Position numbers and translations under genes: made by a program
Shown here: piece by piece, positions 11,908 to 22,455 of the stretch
Layout of the letters: every line of letters begins with the position of its first letter
How positions within the stretch are numbered: the first letter of the stretch is position 1
Source: Nematostella vectensis
Taxonomy: Eukaryota; Cnidaria; Anthozoa; Actiniaria; Edwardsiidae
Direction of reading: 5' to 3'
Assembly (NCBI RefSeq): GCF_932526225.1
Contig: NC_064036.1
Location: 17,196,953 to 17,260,952 of the forward strand
DNA: 64,000 nt
Notes under the pieces: generated by a model
What the model saw: only the letters and a program-made list of their open reading frames with translations
Told to the model about the DNA's origin: nothing
Database searches by the model: none

Positions 11908-12386
11908 AGTAACGCGAATGCAGAGTCTCTACTGAGAGTGCAGCGAGATAGTTGTACCCATGCAGGGCTCATTACTTAAAAATACAAAGCTCTATTCAAA
12001 CGTTCATTTGTTGTAAAGACAAAAGGGCTTACTTTTTTAAAAGCATTGACAAGTATTTATGTGTAAATCAAACCAAGAAGGGATGTTTTTTTAATGCCTT
12101 TGGCTGTCCAATGATGTCAATCGCCAGAGGAATGTCATGCCATTATTTCGTTTGTGCTGGGGAATTAAATATTTTAGACGTGTTATTATAAAGAGGACAT
12201 TTTGTCTTCTTAGCTGCCAGACAAAATTTTCATAATTCATTCCTCTCCCACGCCCTTTTGTTAAAGAGACTTTTTCATTGCTGGATTATGCAACGCTTTT
12301 GTCCTGCTGTTGTTGAAGTTAGCGCATTATAAAACAACGAGACAAGTATATCGAGCGCTTGGTCAAGGGTAAATGTGTTATTCGAA
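11908..12386. other. Upstream region of the secreted-protein gene
   Basis: Contains the presumed promoter and 5' UTR of the minus-strand secreted-protein gene. No clear TATA box or recognised gene is visible. Confidence 0.4.
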
Positions 12387-12568
12387 GAAAAAGTCGACAA
12401 AAAGTTGCTTTAAAAAACATACTTCGGCAGTTCATTGCCTGCCTTCTCTAAGTTGCGTTTTACACTGTAACACTCTAATGAGTGTTACAGTGTAAAACGC
12501 AACTTAGAGAAGGCAGGCAATGGACTGCCGAAGTATGTTTTTTAAAGCAACTTTTTGTCGACTTTTTC
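12387..12568. repeat. 182-bp near-perfect palindrome of Penelope-tail-like sequence
   Basis: Two arms of about 89 bp are reverse complements with one visible mismatch (TTCATTGCC against TCCATTGCC) and almost no spacer (centre near 12477). Each arm runs outward from CTCATTAGAG-type sequence through GAGAAGGCAGGCAATGG to TTTTTGTCGACTTTTT. The same order (AAGAAGGCAGG, CTGCCGAA, GTCGACTTTTT) is at the end of the Penelope-like element at 1577-1648. It therefore looks like two element tails joined head to head. Confidence 0.9.
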
Positions 12569-12834
12569 ATTATAAATTATTAACTATCTATTTTTTGCTA
12601 GTTAATCATTAAAATGATTTACTAGCAAAGGATAATGATATAAATGATATAAATTAAGAAAAATAGTGGATATTGATAAACAGGAGGTGTTGATAAAACA
12701 GTATCTTATCGTGCTTATGGACACCTTTATTACCTTTAGGGTATAAGATATTGCTTTTTCATGTAACCCATAATGCACTGCGAGTTGCGCATGCTTATAT
12801 ATAAAACATTTTTTTGAATCAACGGGGAGTATTT

Positions 12835-12890
12835 TTTTTTCCGGCGTTTCGGCAATGCTGCCTTCATCAGGATACGGGTTGCGCATGGAT
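12835..12890 (-). repeat. Short Penelope-tail-like remnant
   Basis: On the minus strand it reads CCTGATGAAGGCAGCATTGC followed by CGAAACGCCGG and an A-run. This is the same architecture (gaaggcag, short stem, cgaaac) as the tails at 1577 and 12480 and at about 36412. The rest of 12569-12982 shows no gene. Confidence 0.5.
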
Positions 12891-12982
12891 TCGCATGGTT
12901 CTGCAAGGTATTTTGAACTACAGGTATTTAATCCAACAATGAGCTGATAAGAAACAATGCGTTATGTAACCCCGTTATTGTT

Positions 12983-13298
12983 GCTCAACTGCTAAATGCC
13001 CGATCCCCTCAACTGCCAAATGCCCGATTCCCTCAACTGCTATATGCCGGATTCCCTCAACTGCTAAATGCCCGGTTCCCTCAACTGCTAAATGCCCGAT
13101 TCCCTCAACTGCTAAATGCCCGATTCCCTCAACTGCTAAATGCCCGATTTCCTCAACTGCTAAATGCCCGATTCCCTCAACTGCTAAATGCCCGATTCCC
13201 TCAACTGCTAAATGCCCGATTCCCTCAACTGCTAAATGCCCGATTCCCTCAACTGCTAAATGCCCGATTCCCTCAACTGCTAAATGCCCGATTCCCTT
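12983..13298. repeat. 24-bp minisatellite, 13 copies
   Basis: The unit is CTCAACTGCTAAATGCCCG plus ATTCC, with few substitutions. Since 24 is a multiple of 3, the minus strand reads as an uninterrupted octapeptide repeat GIGHLAVE within a 149-codon frame (12975-13424). No promoter, homology or splice structure supports a gene, and the repeat alone explains the open frame. Confidence 0.93.
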
Positions 13299-14013
13299 AG
13301 AATTGATATTGCATTGATAAGCGTTTCTTTCTTTGTTTTGAAATATATTAGTGACTGGAATAAAAAGATATAAGGGTCGATTTTTCACACTAAGCTCATT
13401 TTCTTCATAACTTACCAACAACAAGCTCCCTCGTCAGCTCACTCCCCCCCCCCCCCCCCCAAAGAAAAGGTAAAATTCGTAAACAGTGAACTGGTGAATA
13501 AAGCCGGTACTCGAGTGGGGGGGAGGGGGGGGGGGTGCGGGGATATGGAAACCAAGACAATTAAGATATAAGGCGAACAACATTTTGGAATCGATGATAA
13601 TTCATATAAAGAGGGGCCGATGAGCACATCCCTCCCCCCCTCCACCGGGAAATTTTGACATCTCATCGACATCTGAAGAGTAAAACTTAATTCTGTGCTT
13701 AGTCTCTGCGATCCTTCGCACAGAAAATGTTTATATTGTATATTCTACATAAACAACACACAAGGTGTGAGGAGTGACGCGTACCAGTTTATTGGAGACG
13801 ATATTACAAGTATAGATGTAATGTAAAATATACAAACATGTTCATGTATCAACTAGCAGAAGACTGGGGAAAAACAACCCCGGAAACAACGCCGCATTAT
13901 GCAAACTGGTAAGGTCAAGTGAAAGACGAATGTAATTAGCTAAATATATAGGCATGACTGAACCTCTAGGGAACGCGCAAGGCGCGAATTCCGAATGCCC
14001 AACATAAACACAT
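13299..14013. other. Intergenic with C/G homopolymer runs
   Basis: Runs of C at 13443-13460 and 13636-13650 and of G at 13517-13536 interrupt otherwise ordinary sequence. No coding signal was found. Confidence 0.5.
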
Positions 14014-14162
14014 TTCTCTTTCACCATATATTCCACATTATGCCCTTATAATGCGTACTTCCTTGCGCCTGCGCAGATTGCCACGTTTTAAAGAAACCAT
14101 TGTTATGCAAATTAACATGGTACAAAACCCCGAGTACAGCAAGATCATGCCTCTTCTTCTTT
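14014..14162 (+). repeat. Left inverted terminal repeat of the DIRS element
   Basis: From about 14051 (TTATAATGCGTACTTCCTTG) to 14162 (GCCTCTTCTTCT) it is the reverse complement of 17966-18075 with few differences. The outer part (14014-14050, CTCTTTCACCATATATTCC) differs from the right end and is instead matched by the first part of the internal complementary region. Confidence 0.88.
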
Positions 14163-14179
14163 CGTGCTTGCGCACAAAG

Positions 14180-14280
14180 GTAAGCCCACGTTGGGCTTGA
14201 TTTGGGTTTTCTTGAAATCTTGTCTTTGTACCCTATATTCAATACCCCATTTGTTTCTGTTTTATACATTTTTTTTACAG
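14180..14280 (+). other. Possible spliceosomal intron in the DIRS leader
   Basis: Immediately after the left terminal repeat, CACAAAG is followed by a good donor (GTAAGC). About 100 bases later a T-rich tract ends in TTTACAG just before the gag start at 14296. Introns are known in some DIRS elements. Splicing here is inferred from the signals only. Confidence 0.5.
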
Positions 14281-14295
14281 CGAATCTTCAGAATT

Positions 14296-15350
14296 ATGAC
14301 CAATAAGTCCTCTTCGAGTGTTGATGAAGAAATGAATGAAGACTCTCTGTTGAGGGATGACGCCGCTGGTGCTGAACCTCAGCTTTCACTCTCGGCGCAG
14401 AATATGGCCGCCTTGAGAGATAATCTGGGAATAAATACCATTCAGAGCGCGGTTGAGAATTTAACCTCGCTGGTATCTGGCCAAGTTTGTAACAACAAAC
14501 GAGAAGCCAGTCCCAACTCGTGGAGCGGAGCTGGTTCAGCCCGCAAAAAGTCCCGCGATGAAACTGAGGGTTTTGACCCCTCAACTATCGCCCTCGATTT
14601 GCGATAATGGCGACAAAGGCGATTCTGAAGACGAAGAATCTTTCCTACCTCAGTCGATTTTCGACGAAAGTGAATCAAAGGGTCCGGAAGTGGCGAAGAC
14701 TCTTGCTAGTCGCGTGAATGAGTCGTTTACGTCTAAGCCGCTCGAAGGCAAATTGAAGCCTTTAATGGACAATTATAAATCTCCTGTCAACTGCGAGATG
14801 TTGTGTGTTCCTAGAGTTAACTCTATTCTTTGGAACGAACTGCCAAAGCGAGCGCATCAGATCGACTTAGGGCTACAAGAGGCCCAAAAGGCAATCATGA
14901 AGACAGCCCAAGTACTGGTTTCAGTTACTGATGATATGATCAATGCGAAGAAAAACAGTCTCTGAAGCCCGGATCTTTTATTGACCCTCTGTCAGATGCT
15001 ATCACATTTGTGGGTCATGCGAGTTATCTCACTTCTCTTAAGAGGAGAGACCTGCTAAAGCCTGAGCATAGCAAGGATTTTCAATCGCTATGTTAGGCTT
15101 CAACGCCAGTTGAATGAGATTTCAAAGGCGAACAAAGTTGCTACAAAAATATCGGCAAGCTCGTCTGTTTCTCAGCGCCACAGATCGCGAGGTGGTTACC
15201 GTAACAACAACAACAACAACAACAGGCAGAGGAATTCGTCTTTTTTACCGCACCAGAACCCCAATTCTGCGTGGGGAAAGACGCAGGGAAACCAGAACCA
15301 AGACTCGTCGAGACCATACAACAGGAAATACAAAGCGTCAAAAGCGAAGT
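14296..15350 (+). pseudogene. DIRS gag-like region, frameshifted
   Basis: It begins MTNKSSSSVDEEMNEDSLL and continues as an acidic, serine-rich protein. Around 14560-14610 the frame must shift to continue as GDKGDSEDEESFLPQSIF through to FITKAQVLVSVTDDMINAKK-like helical sequence. Another shift follows near 14965. The end is a basic, Asn/Gln-rich segment (RGGYRNNNNNNNRQRNSS) with an (AAC)n tract at 15199-15222. Position and composition match the nucleic-acid-binding gag of DIRS elements; there is no recognisable zinc knuckle. Confidence 0.7.
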
Positions 15351-15354
15351 AAAC

Positions 15355-16720
15355 AATGTGAGTTCAACTTCACATAGTATTTCCCCTGTTGGTAATGTGG
15401 CTAACAGGGTTGATCAGTGGTCTAAAATCACCTCTGACAAGTGGGTTCTTGAAACCATACAAGGATACCACCTGGAGTTTGGGCGAACTCCTTGGCAAAA
15501 ATTTATTCCTGGCCGATTCAATTTATCGGAATCAAAAATTCTGCTAATTAATGCAGAAGTCGTAAAGCTTTTGGAAAAACGAGCTGTTGTCCAGGTGAAC
15601 CACCGTGAGGATGAATTCTTGTCTTCGATTTTTTTTTTGGTGCCTAAGAAAACGGGTGATCTTAGACCAGTCATCAATCTGACACCTTTAAATGAATGTG
15701 TTCAGAACATTCATTTCAAAATGGAAAACTGATCTTTTGGAGCATTTACTGCTCCCTGGGGAGTTTATGGCTTCGATTGATCTGAAGGATGCATATTTTA
15801 GCACCCCAATATGTGTACAAGACCGGAAATATTTGCGGTATTGCTGGCGTGACAAAATTTATGAATTCACGTGACTCCCTTTCGGGTATAAATTATCGCC
15901 TCGGGTATTTACTAAGGTGCTTAAGCCAGTTTATGCATCGTTACGTTTTCGTCATATTAGAGTAATCTATTATATTGATGACACTTTAGTGATTGGTAAA
16001 TCAAGTGAGGAGTGTGCACAACATGCGCGTGATGTTTGCCAAACCCTTTCTAATCTTGGCTTTACCGTGAACGAAACTAAATCTCAAATAGTTCCTATGC
16101 AACAATCGACGGGCGGCCTGTGGTCTGAGGTCGAATCGGGAAACCACATCAATTATCTAGAGACTTTAGGTGCGTTTTTTGCACTGAAGTGTTTCGCACG
16201 TGACGTCACTTGCAAACACATTCAACTAAAGCTTGATAATACCACAGCTGTATCTTATGTCAACAAGATGGGTGACATACGATCTTGCAATCTAGACAAT
16301 CTGGCAAGGGAAATATGGTTATGGTGCATTGATAGACATATTTGGATATCAGCTGTCCATTTACCCGGACAAAGTAATACAATAGCTGACTACAAATCAC
16401 GAAATTTCAATATAAATTTGGAGTGGACTTTGCACCAAACCGTCTTTGACTGGTTGTCTCAGACTACTTTCATGCCGGATATCGATTTTTTTGCATCTAG
16501 ATTAAATACTAAGGTCCCAAGATTTATTTCCTGGTTGCCTGATCCGTGCGCGTTTGCGTGCGATGCTTTCTCATTAGACTGGAGTAATTTCAAACCTTAT
16601 GCATTTCCTCCTTTCAGTCTCATTCCAAGTGTGCTGACCCACCTACGGACACATCTCGTGCAAACGTTGTTACTAGTAACGCCAGTGTGGCGTATTGAGA
16701 ATGTCAACCGAAAGACTTAA
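15355..16720 (+). pseudogene. DIRS reverse transcriptase and RNase H, interrupted
   Basis: The start of the reverse transcriptase reads WVLETIQGYHLEFGRTPWQK, FLVPKKTGDLRPVINLTPLN and then, after a one-base shift near 15725, FMASIDLKDAYFSTPI. An in-frame TGA (15871-15873) precedes LPFGYKLSPRVFTKVL, and the catalytic box is YYIDDTLVIG. RNase H follows with LETLGAFFAL, LDNTTAVSYVNKMG and the final histidine/aspartate region VHLPGQSNTIADYKSR. A DIRS-typical extension IDFFASRLNTKVPRFISWLP ends the frame at 16718-16720. Confidence 0.88.
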
Positions 16721-16919
16721 TTCCCCAAGTGGCCGAACCTTCTGAAGCTGCCCCACACGGATCAGCTCCACCCCTTCCGGGACCAACTCCAGCTAGCCGC
16801 GTGGACTCTATCAGGGCATGTCTCCTTAGCCGAGCATTTTTTTTTTGGCGCAACCAAGATTATCTGCGAGTCATGGACAAAGGGAACAGGCAAACAATAC
16901 GATGGTGCCTGGTCTAAAT

Positions 16920-17690
16920 GGGAGAACTGGTGTCGTGAACGGTCACATGATCCTTTTCAGGCATCTGTGAGTACACTGATCAATTTTTTGACGTCTATGT
17001 GCGACGATGGCAAAGCTTACAGTACCATAAACACTTATCGCTCAGCGGTGTCAACTACGCTTGAAGCTGTTACGGGGATCAATATTGGTTCGCATCCTTT
17101 AGTAACCCGATTTATGAAAGGTGATTTTGTGAAAACTACTCCTAAGCCTCAGCCTAACACTCTTTATCGCTCAAGGAACTGACTCTTAAGACAGTTTCCC
17201 TTATCGCGTTAGTTACAGCGTGCCGTTGTCAGTCTATTAATTTACTGGACTTAAATCATATGTCTGTCTCAGATGGTCAGATAGTTTTTGTTATAAATGA
17301 GCGTGTTAAGACATCACGTCCTGGGAAGGTGCAGCCCAGGATTACGATTCGTAGTTTTTCAGACAATAGCCGTCTGTGTCCGTGCTTGCATGTAAAGCAT
17401 TATCTTGACAGGACAAAGTCTATTAGGTACTGTGACAAGTTGTTTATTTCGTATTGTAAACAAACCGTATAAGGGTGTTACCCCTAGCACTATTGCGAGA
17501 TGGCTCAAGGCTGTACTTAAATGTGCTAACATAGATACTTCTATTTTCAAGGCCCATAGTCACCGTAGTGCTGTAACATCTGAGGCCTTTTTCAAGGGTG
17601 CATCGGTAGCTGATATCATGAAATTGGCTGATTGGTCAGTGCACATTTAATAAGTATTGCAATAAGCCTATTGCCCCCTCTGACACGTCG
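16920..17690 (+). pseudogene. DIRS tyrosine recombinase, interrupted
   Basis: The N-terminal SAM-like part is STLINFLTSMCDDGKAYSTI and NTYRSAVSTTLEAV. The catalytic part begins LKTVSLIALVTACRCQSIN, with the first catalytic Arg, and continues to HSHRSAVTSEAFFKGASV, the H-x-x-R box. A stop at 17470 and a shift near 17640 interrupt it, and the frame breaks just after DWS, where the catalytic tyrosine region should follow (NKYCNKP in another frame). This enzyme would integrate the circular DNA of the element; the copy cannot make an active one. Confidence 0.85.
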
Positions 17691-17784
17691 GTCAGTATGC
17701 TAGCCTTGTCCTAGCCCTTTACGCCTATTCAATAATGAGGTGTATGTTTTTTCTGTGTGTTTATTTGACATCTCTCTTTGAAAT

Positions 17785-17910
17785 CGCATTATAAGGGCAT
17801 AATGTGGAGTATGGTGAAAGAGAATTTTAAATTAGACAAGAGGTAGACTTACCTTGAAGAATAATTGTAATTCTCTGAGCCATACGGAACATTATGACCT
17901 TATTAGGTAC
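17785..17910 (+). repeat. Internal complementary region of the DIRS element
   Basis: 17787-17830 is the reverse complement of the left extreme end (14014-14056). 17832-17910 is the reverse complement of the right extreme end (18076-18153). The two parts meet at about 17830 (GAAAGAGAATTTTAAATTAG), which reproduces the joined ends of a circular intermediate. Confidence 0.88.
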
Positions 17911-17965
17911 CCACCTTTTTCATTTGCGCCACTAAGTCTAGCTGTCTGTGGCCCACCCTTCATTT

Positions 17966-18155
17966 GAAGAAGAAGAGGCATGGTCTTACGCGGGGTTTTA
18001 TACCATGTTAATTTGCATAACAATGGTTTCTTTAAAACGTGGCAATCTGCGCATGCGCAAGGAAGTACGCATTATAAGGTCATAATGTTCCGTATGGCTC
18101 AGAGAATTACAATTATCCTTCAAGGTAAGTCTACCTCTTGTCTAATTTAAAAATT
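17966..18155 (+). repeat. Right inverted terminal repeat of the DIRS element
   Basis: It begins AGAAGAGGCATGGTCTTACG, matches the left repeat in reverse orientation to about 18075, and then has its own outer part (CCGTATGGCTCAGAGAATTA to GTCTAATTTAAAA) that is matched by the internal complementary region. Confidence 0.88.
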
Positions 18156-19374
18156 TTGCCGGTTCACCCCACATAATAAAAAAAGTACAAACCCGATTAC
18201 AGTGAATGAAGTCGCTACCAGATAGACAGATTATGCCTTACGTTTATCATGTGCCGTGATTTCCATTCGAAGCTAACACTATAAATGAAATCAAATGTAT
18301 CGGAATTAGACAAGCAAATTGTAAACAATAAACACAAAACCGCATATTTTGGAATTCAAAAACGCAGCTCAAGACAACTTTTATTTGCGGTACAGCGAAA
18401 ACTAACTTAAAGATAGAGTATGACGAGTACACTCTTTTATTTATAAACACCTCTAGTTTTTAGTTAGGGCTAGGCCGCTCTTATTTTTGGAGAATTTTTA
18501 AGGCTGAATATGTTTTTAACGATGTTCTTAAATTTTAGTGTACTTATTAGAAAAATATAATACCCAATGAATTATTAAGGAATATGATCATTAGCAATAA
18601 TAAGGGTGTTATTATGAGCCCAATTTTGAAGCTGCATTTTAGAACGCATCAGGACTAAAAAAAGGAATATATATTTTTTGATCATCTCTTAGCATGTTCT
18701 TTTTAAAAAAAGGTTCTTTTAAAAGTAAGACATGTGTAGACATTCTTATTAGAATAAGAGTGTAGTTCTCTTTAAGATGTACATTTTTATCTTTAATAGA
18801 ACTGAGCAAGTTTATTTATGTATGTTTATTCGAATCCCCCGCTTTTGTCCCAAAGCTGAGAGGGTTACTATTTATAGACAGTGATGACAATTTTTAGGAA
18901 TGCCCAGAATGCCCGGCACGACCTCGCAACAGAGCAAAACAACTGCCTGGCGACAGGCAGACAAAAGAAACAATAGATATCAGATGTTGGCCAATGAAAA
19001 AACAGAACCATTACGTCGCCCAGGGCCAATCAGCGCGCGAAATAGTGCTAGTAGTTTATTAGTAACGCGCGAAATCGCATAGAAACAAGAGAAGCAAGCT
19101 TCGATCATCTTAAAAAATACAGAAATTCGGGATGAATTTTGGAGGCCAGGACAAAAACAAAGCATTAAAATACAGGGATAATCAACGTACACCGTAGAAA
19201 TTTATTTGTGCACCGGTGTATCAATTTGAGCGACTTGGTAGCTGAATTCGAGTTTGTAATAGAAGGAAGATCTGCCGGAAGAGAAACGCATAAGTTGGTG
19301 AATTAAAATATATAAGGTATCTAAATACTAAGAAGTGCAAGGGACGTTCAGGACATTATTTGAAATCGATCGTC
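18156..19374. other. Intergenic / presumed 5' region of the TEAD-binding-loop gene
   Basis: AT-rich, with no gene recognised in 18156-18890. From about 18900 the sequence becomes less AT-rich (AACGCGCGAAATCGC near 19062) and may hold the promoter and 5' UTR of the next gene. Confidence 0.4.
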
Positions 19375-22300
19375 ATGGATCGACTGGAGCAGCCGAAGGA
19401 GTTTGTAAACTCTAATCATTTGGAATGGCGAGATACAAACCCGAAAAGTCCCGCTTCCCCACAATCACCGCCTTCACTGCAAGTACAAGGCAAAAGTCTT
19501 ACGCTAAATCGCGTTAAACCGATCATCAAGGAACATACCAGTCGGGAACTGTCAAAAAAGAGCCGAAAGCAAAGGCTTTTGATGTCCCAGAAGGGAAATC
19601 TAAGTGCACTGAAGCTGAAACGTAGGGAAACATCGCCTGATATACATCAATTGGATACAAGAGTCAAACCTAAACGAGGTAAAGCTCGACCCTCCATTAG
19701 AGAGATCTCGATATCGTATTTCACTTACTTCTTTTACCGCAAACCAGAGCTACTCATCTCACCCAAAATATAACTGATTAGTTCTAGGTCTTGAATATTT
19801 AAATATTTTTTTAACCGCTTATTTACCTTCAAGTGCAAAGATTGCGTGCTTGCTAGCCGGCATAACACATTTACTACTACACACTAATCGACAACTTCTA
19901 GAGCACGCGAACCCGTGTCTACCAGATCAAATTTTCAAAAGGCTTTTAGCTTCGTTGCCAGAATTGTTCGTAAATAAAACATTGTCTTTTTACCCGCTGT
20001 CAGACTACTTCGGCTCACTCAAACTTTAAATGAGCATCGATGAGTAACAATCGTTCACCCTACTGAGTTTCTTGTGATTTATTTATAAGTACACGGATTT
20101 TTCTCTAAACGAATTGGACACCCTATGTCTATAAATCTATTGTTCAATAATTCAGTACGCGGGTCTCTAATGTATTGCTAATTTCGAATCGCCTTCTTCA
20201 GGTCGTACATAGTACAATTATTAGCTGCTTTTTTATTCTTCAATAGTGGCACATGTGTTTGTTCTGAGTACAAACACGCATTGTATTTCGCGTGGAGTAA
20301 ATCGACGAAGGTAAACCATTCAAATGTTCGCGATTGATACGATTCGCGAACACTGCCATTTTGTTTTTGTTTTATTTCCGTCCTTGTAAATCTTTTACAT
20401 ATTTCTATTTTGGAAGTAAGTAAAGGTGGTCCGCCTTTTTTGTTGGGTCTAGACGTTTTCCTGAGTATGTCTAGGGCTGACTTTTCGGATATGTGGAATT
20501 GACATTTGCCGAGACATATCATGATAAAGTGAGTTGCGTGAAAGAGTTTTCTCGAGAACATTGCCACGATATGATTTTGAAATAAACGAAAATGACTCGA
20601 GAGAGAGTTATTGAATAATAGCTCAAATCCCATTTTAATTCCAAGCGATTCATAATTGATTCAATGTGTTTTTTCCTTCTGATGTACCAATAATATTACC
20701 TATATTTAGTAGCATTTTACTGCAATTCATGAATAACAATTCGAAAAAATGATACATGCCGTAAAGAAGCACTCTTCTTTTTGTTTTAATCTAGAATAAA
20801 GCCAAGCGGGGTTTATCAGCTAGTATTGTTTGACATGACTCTCTGTCATGTCAAACACAGGAAATCACAAATTGCTAGCAAACTGCCATGGGATTGGTTT
20901 GTGTGTTATGTAAGTGGTTCCAGCACTGTGTGCTGTGTCTATCGCCACCCAAAGCTGACCCTTGTCAATATTGTTTGTATACACTTCTTTATAAGTTACG
21001 GGCGTGTCATTATTCAGCAGCAGGAGGGGGGGGGGGGGGGGGGGGCTCTGATTTTTTTAAAAAAGATTCGCAAAAAAATAGGACCCTTCCCCAGCCATAG
21101 AGTAAAAAAAATAGGAACCTCCTCAAGCCAAAGGGTAAAAAAGGGACCCCCTATACATAAAAAAATAACACAAATGTATCTGTAAGAAACGCTAGTGTCA
21201 ACATGAAATTCATGGAAAAAACGTTTGGTTGTCAAATAAATATAGATATTTAGGGGTGATATGTTTACTGAAAACTAAGTTTATAAGTCATGGGCCAAAA
21301 GTGGGCATACAACATTCCCTCCTTCCTGAAACACAATGGCAAGTTTTTTCGTTTGAATATGTTCTGATGCTGAAAACATCCATCTTAAAAATTTTCTGAG
21401 AAAAAAATATCAGTTTCTTTTTCCAAGGAGGAACCATTCCCAGCCAGCATTGGTTAGGAATTTTTTTCCCTCCCCCCCTGCTAAATAATGACATGTCCCT
21501 TAATTAACACAAGTAAGACACTATGAGCTAAGCATTGAAAAATGGCTATCTATCTATTATATTTAAAAAAAACATTTTTTTAACATTATAGAAAAGAAAT
21601 TCGAACATATTATTATTTTCTGGCAGGGGCTTGTACCTTTGCATAGGAACCTTTCAATTTCGTTTAACGAAACCATGTATTTTGTCTTTTCAGAACCCCT
21701 GCCTATGCGGATGAGGGCTCTGCCGCAGTCTTTCTTCCATGAGCCTCACAGTCTGCAGACTAGTTCATTGGGCTCTGGAAGTGCTTTGGCCCCTGCTTTT
21801 CCACCGTTGTTTCATAATGCAAATAATACAGGATACGATGTTAGCAATCTTCGGCCAGTCACCCCCCCAGAAGAGAAGATGCAGCCACGCCCTCCAAAAG
21901 AGAGAAAAGTAAATTATTCAAATACCCCTAGTGAGGATTTGTTGTCAAGGTTATTTGATCCAGTTTTGGAGGACAAGACCAAGAAATTTGTTGTCAAGAG
22001 AGGAAGGTAAATAAATTTGTGCATAATTGCATGAATGTGTGGTTTGTCTAGGGGGGTACAGGTGTAGAAAGGGGAATAGGCTTGCTAAAAGGATCTGACT
22101 AACAGCCTTTCTTATTTATGTACCTTATTTCCAGTGGATTAGAGGCTTTGCTATCATGCAAATGATCTAAAATTGTGTATATATTATATATTTTTTCAGA
22201 CCAAGAAGAGTTCAATCAGACTTATGTCCAAGCATGTTACCAAAGCTGGAGGAAGACCCAACAATGGTAGAAAACATTGCAAATAGACTATTTCCTCAGC

Positions 22301-22455
22301 TTACTCTTAATAGCAGACTGAAGACTGGGAATTCAGCGAACACACAACTCTCTACAGTATCTGTACAAGATGGAAAAAATTCAATAACATTACCATCTAT
22401 CAATCTAGAACAGAACTACTCTCAAATGCTTTCAGAAATTGTGGCACACATGTAG
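19375..22455 (+). CDS. Protein with YAP/FAM181-type TEAD-binding omega loop, 3 exons, 290 aa
   Basis: Exons 19375-19678, 21694-22006 and 22200-22455 join in phases 1 and 2 with GT...AG borders (873 nt). Residues 103-119 read PLPMRMRALPQSFFHEP. YAP, TAZ and the FAM181 proteins bind the TEAD transcription factors with an omega loop of the form PMRxRxLPxSF(F/W)xxP, and the contact residues Met, Arg, Leu, Ser, Phe, Phe are all kept here. There is no WW domain, so it is not YAP/TAZ; length and domain-poor layout fit FAM181 best (inference). Exon 1 is very basic (RELSKKSRKQRLLMSQKG, VKPKR), suggesting nuclear localisation. The C-terminal part is conserved-looking but unknown to me (PSEDLLSRLFDPVLEDKTKK, DPTMVENIANRLFPQLTL). 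The start ATG at 19375 is preceded in frame by another at 19360. Confidence 0.75.
20827..20857. repeat. Hairpin inverted repeat, 13-bp arms
   Basis: TGTTTGACATGAC, loop TCTCT, then the exact reverse complement. It lies in intron 1 of the TEAD-binding-loop gene. A G-run of about 20 follows at 21026-21045. Confidence 0.8.

Larger units (their letters stand above)
14014..18155 (+). mobile_element. DIRS-type tyrosine-recombinase retrotransposon, degenerate
   Basis: The 4.1-kb element has inverted termini (14014-14162 and 17966-18155). It encodes a gag-like region (14296-15350), reverse transcriptase plus RNase H (15355-16720) and a tyrosine recombinase (about 16920-17680). Before the right terminus lies an internal complementary region (17785-17910), whose first part is the reverse complement of the extreme left end and whose second part is the reverse complement of the extreme right end. 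This split design is the hallmark of DIRS elements, which replicate through a circle rather than using LTRs. Several stops and frameshifts make this copy inactive, though the ends are well preserved. It is probably a member of the DIRS1-like group (inference). Confidence 0.92.

Noticed and set aside
12983-13298. CRISPR-like array (regular 24-bp repeats)
   Set aside because: Units are contiguous without unique spacers and the genome is eukaryotic; it is a minisatellite.
20178-20633. 151-codon minus-strand frame in intron 1 of the TEAD-binding-loop gene
   Set aside because: Composition is unremarkable, no domain recognised, and it lies in the intron of a well-supported gene on the other strand.
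21694-22455. YAP/TAZ (Yorkie) gene
   Set aside because: The TEAD-binding loop is present but no WW domain or C-terminal PDZ-binding motif occurs before the stop at 22453-22455.
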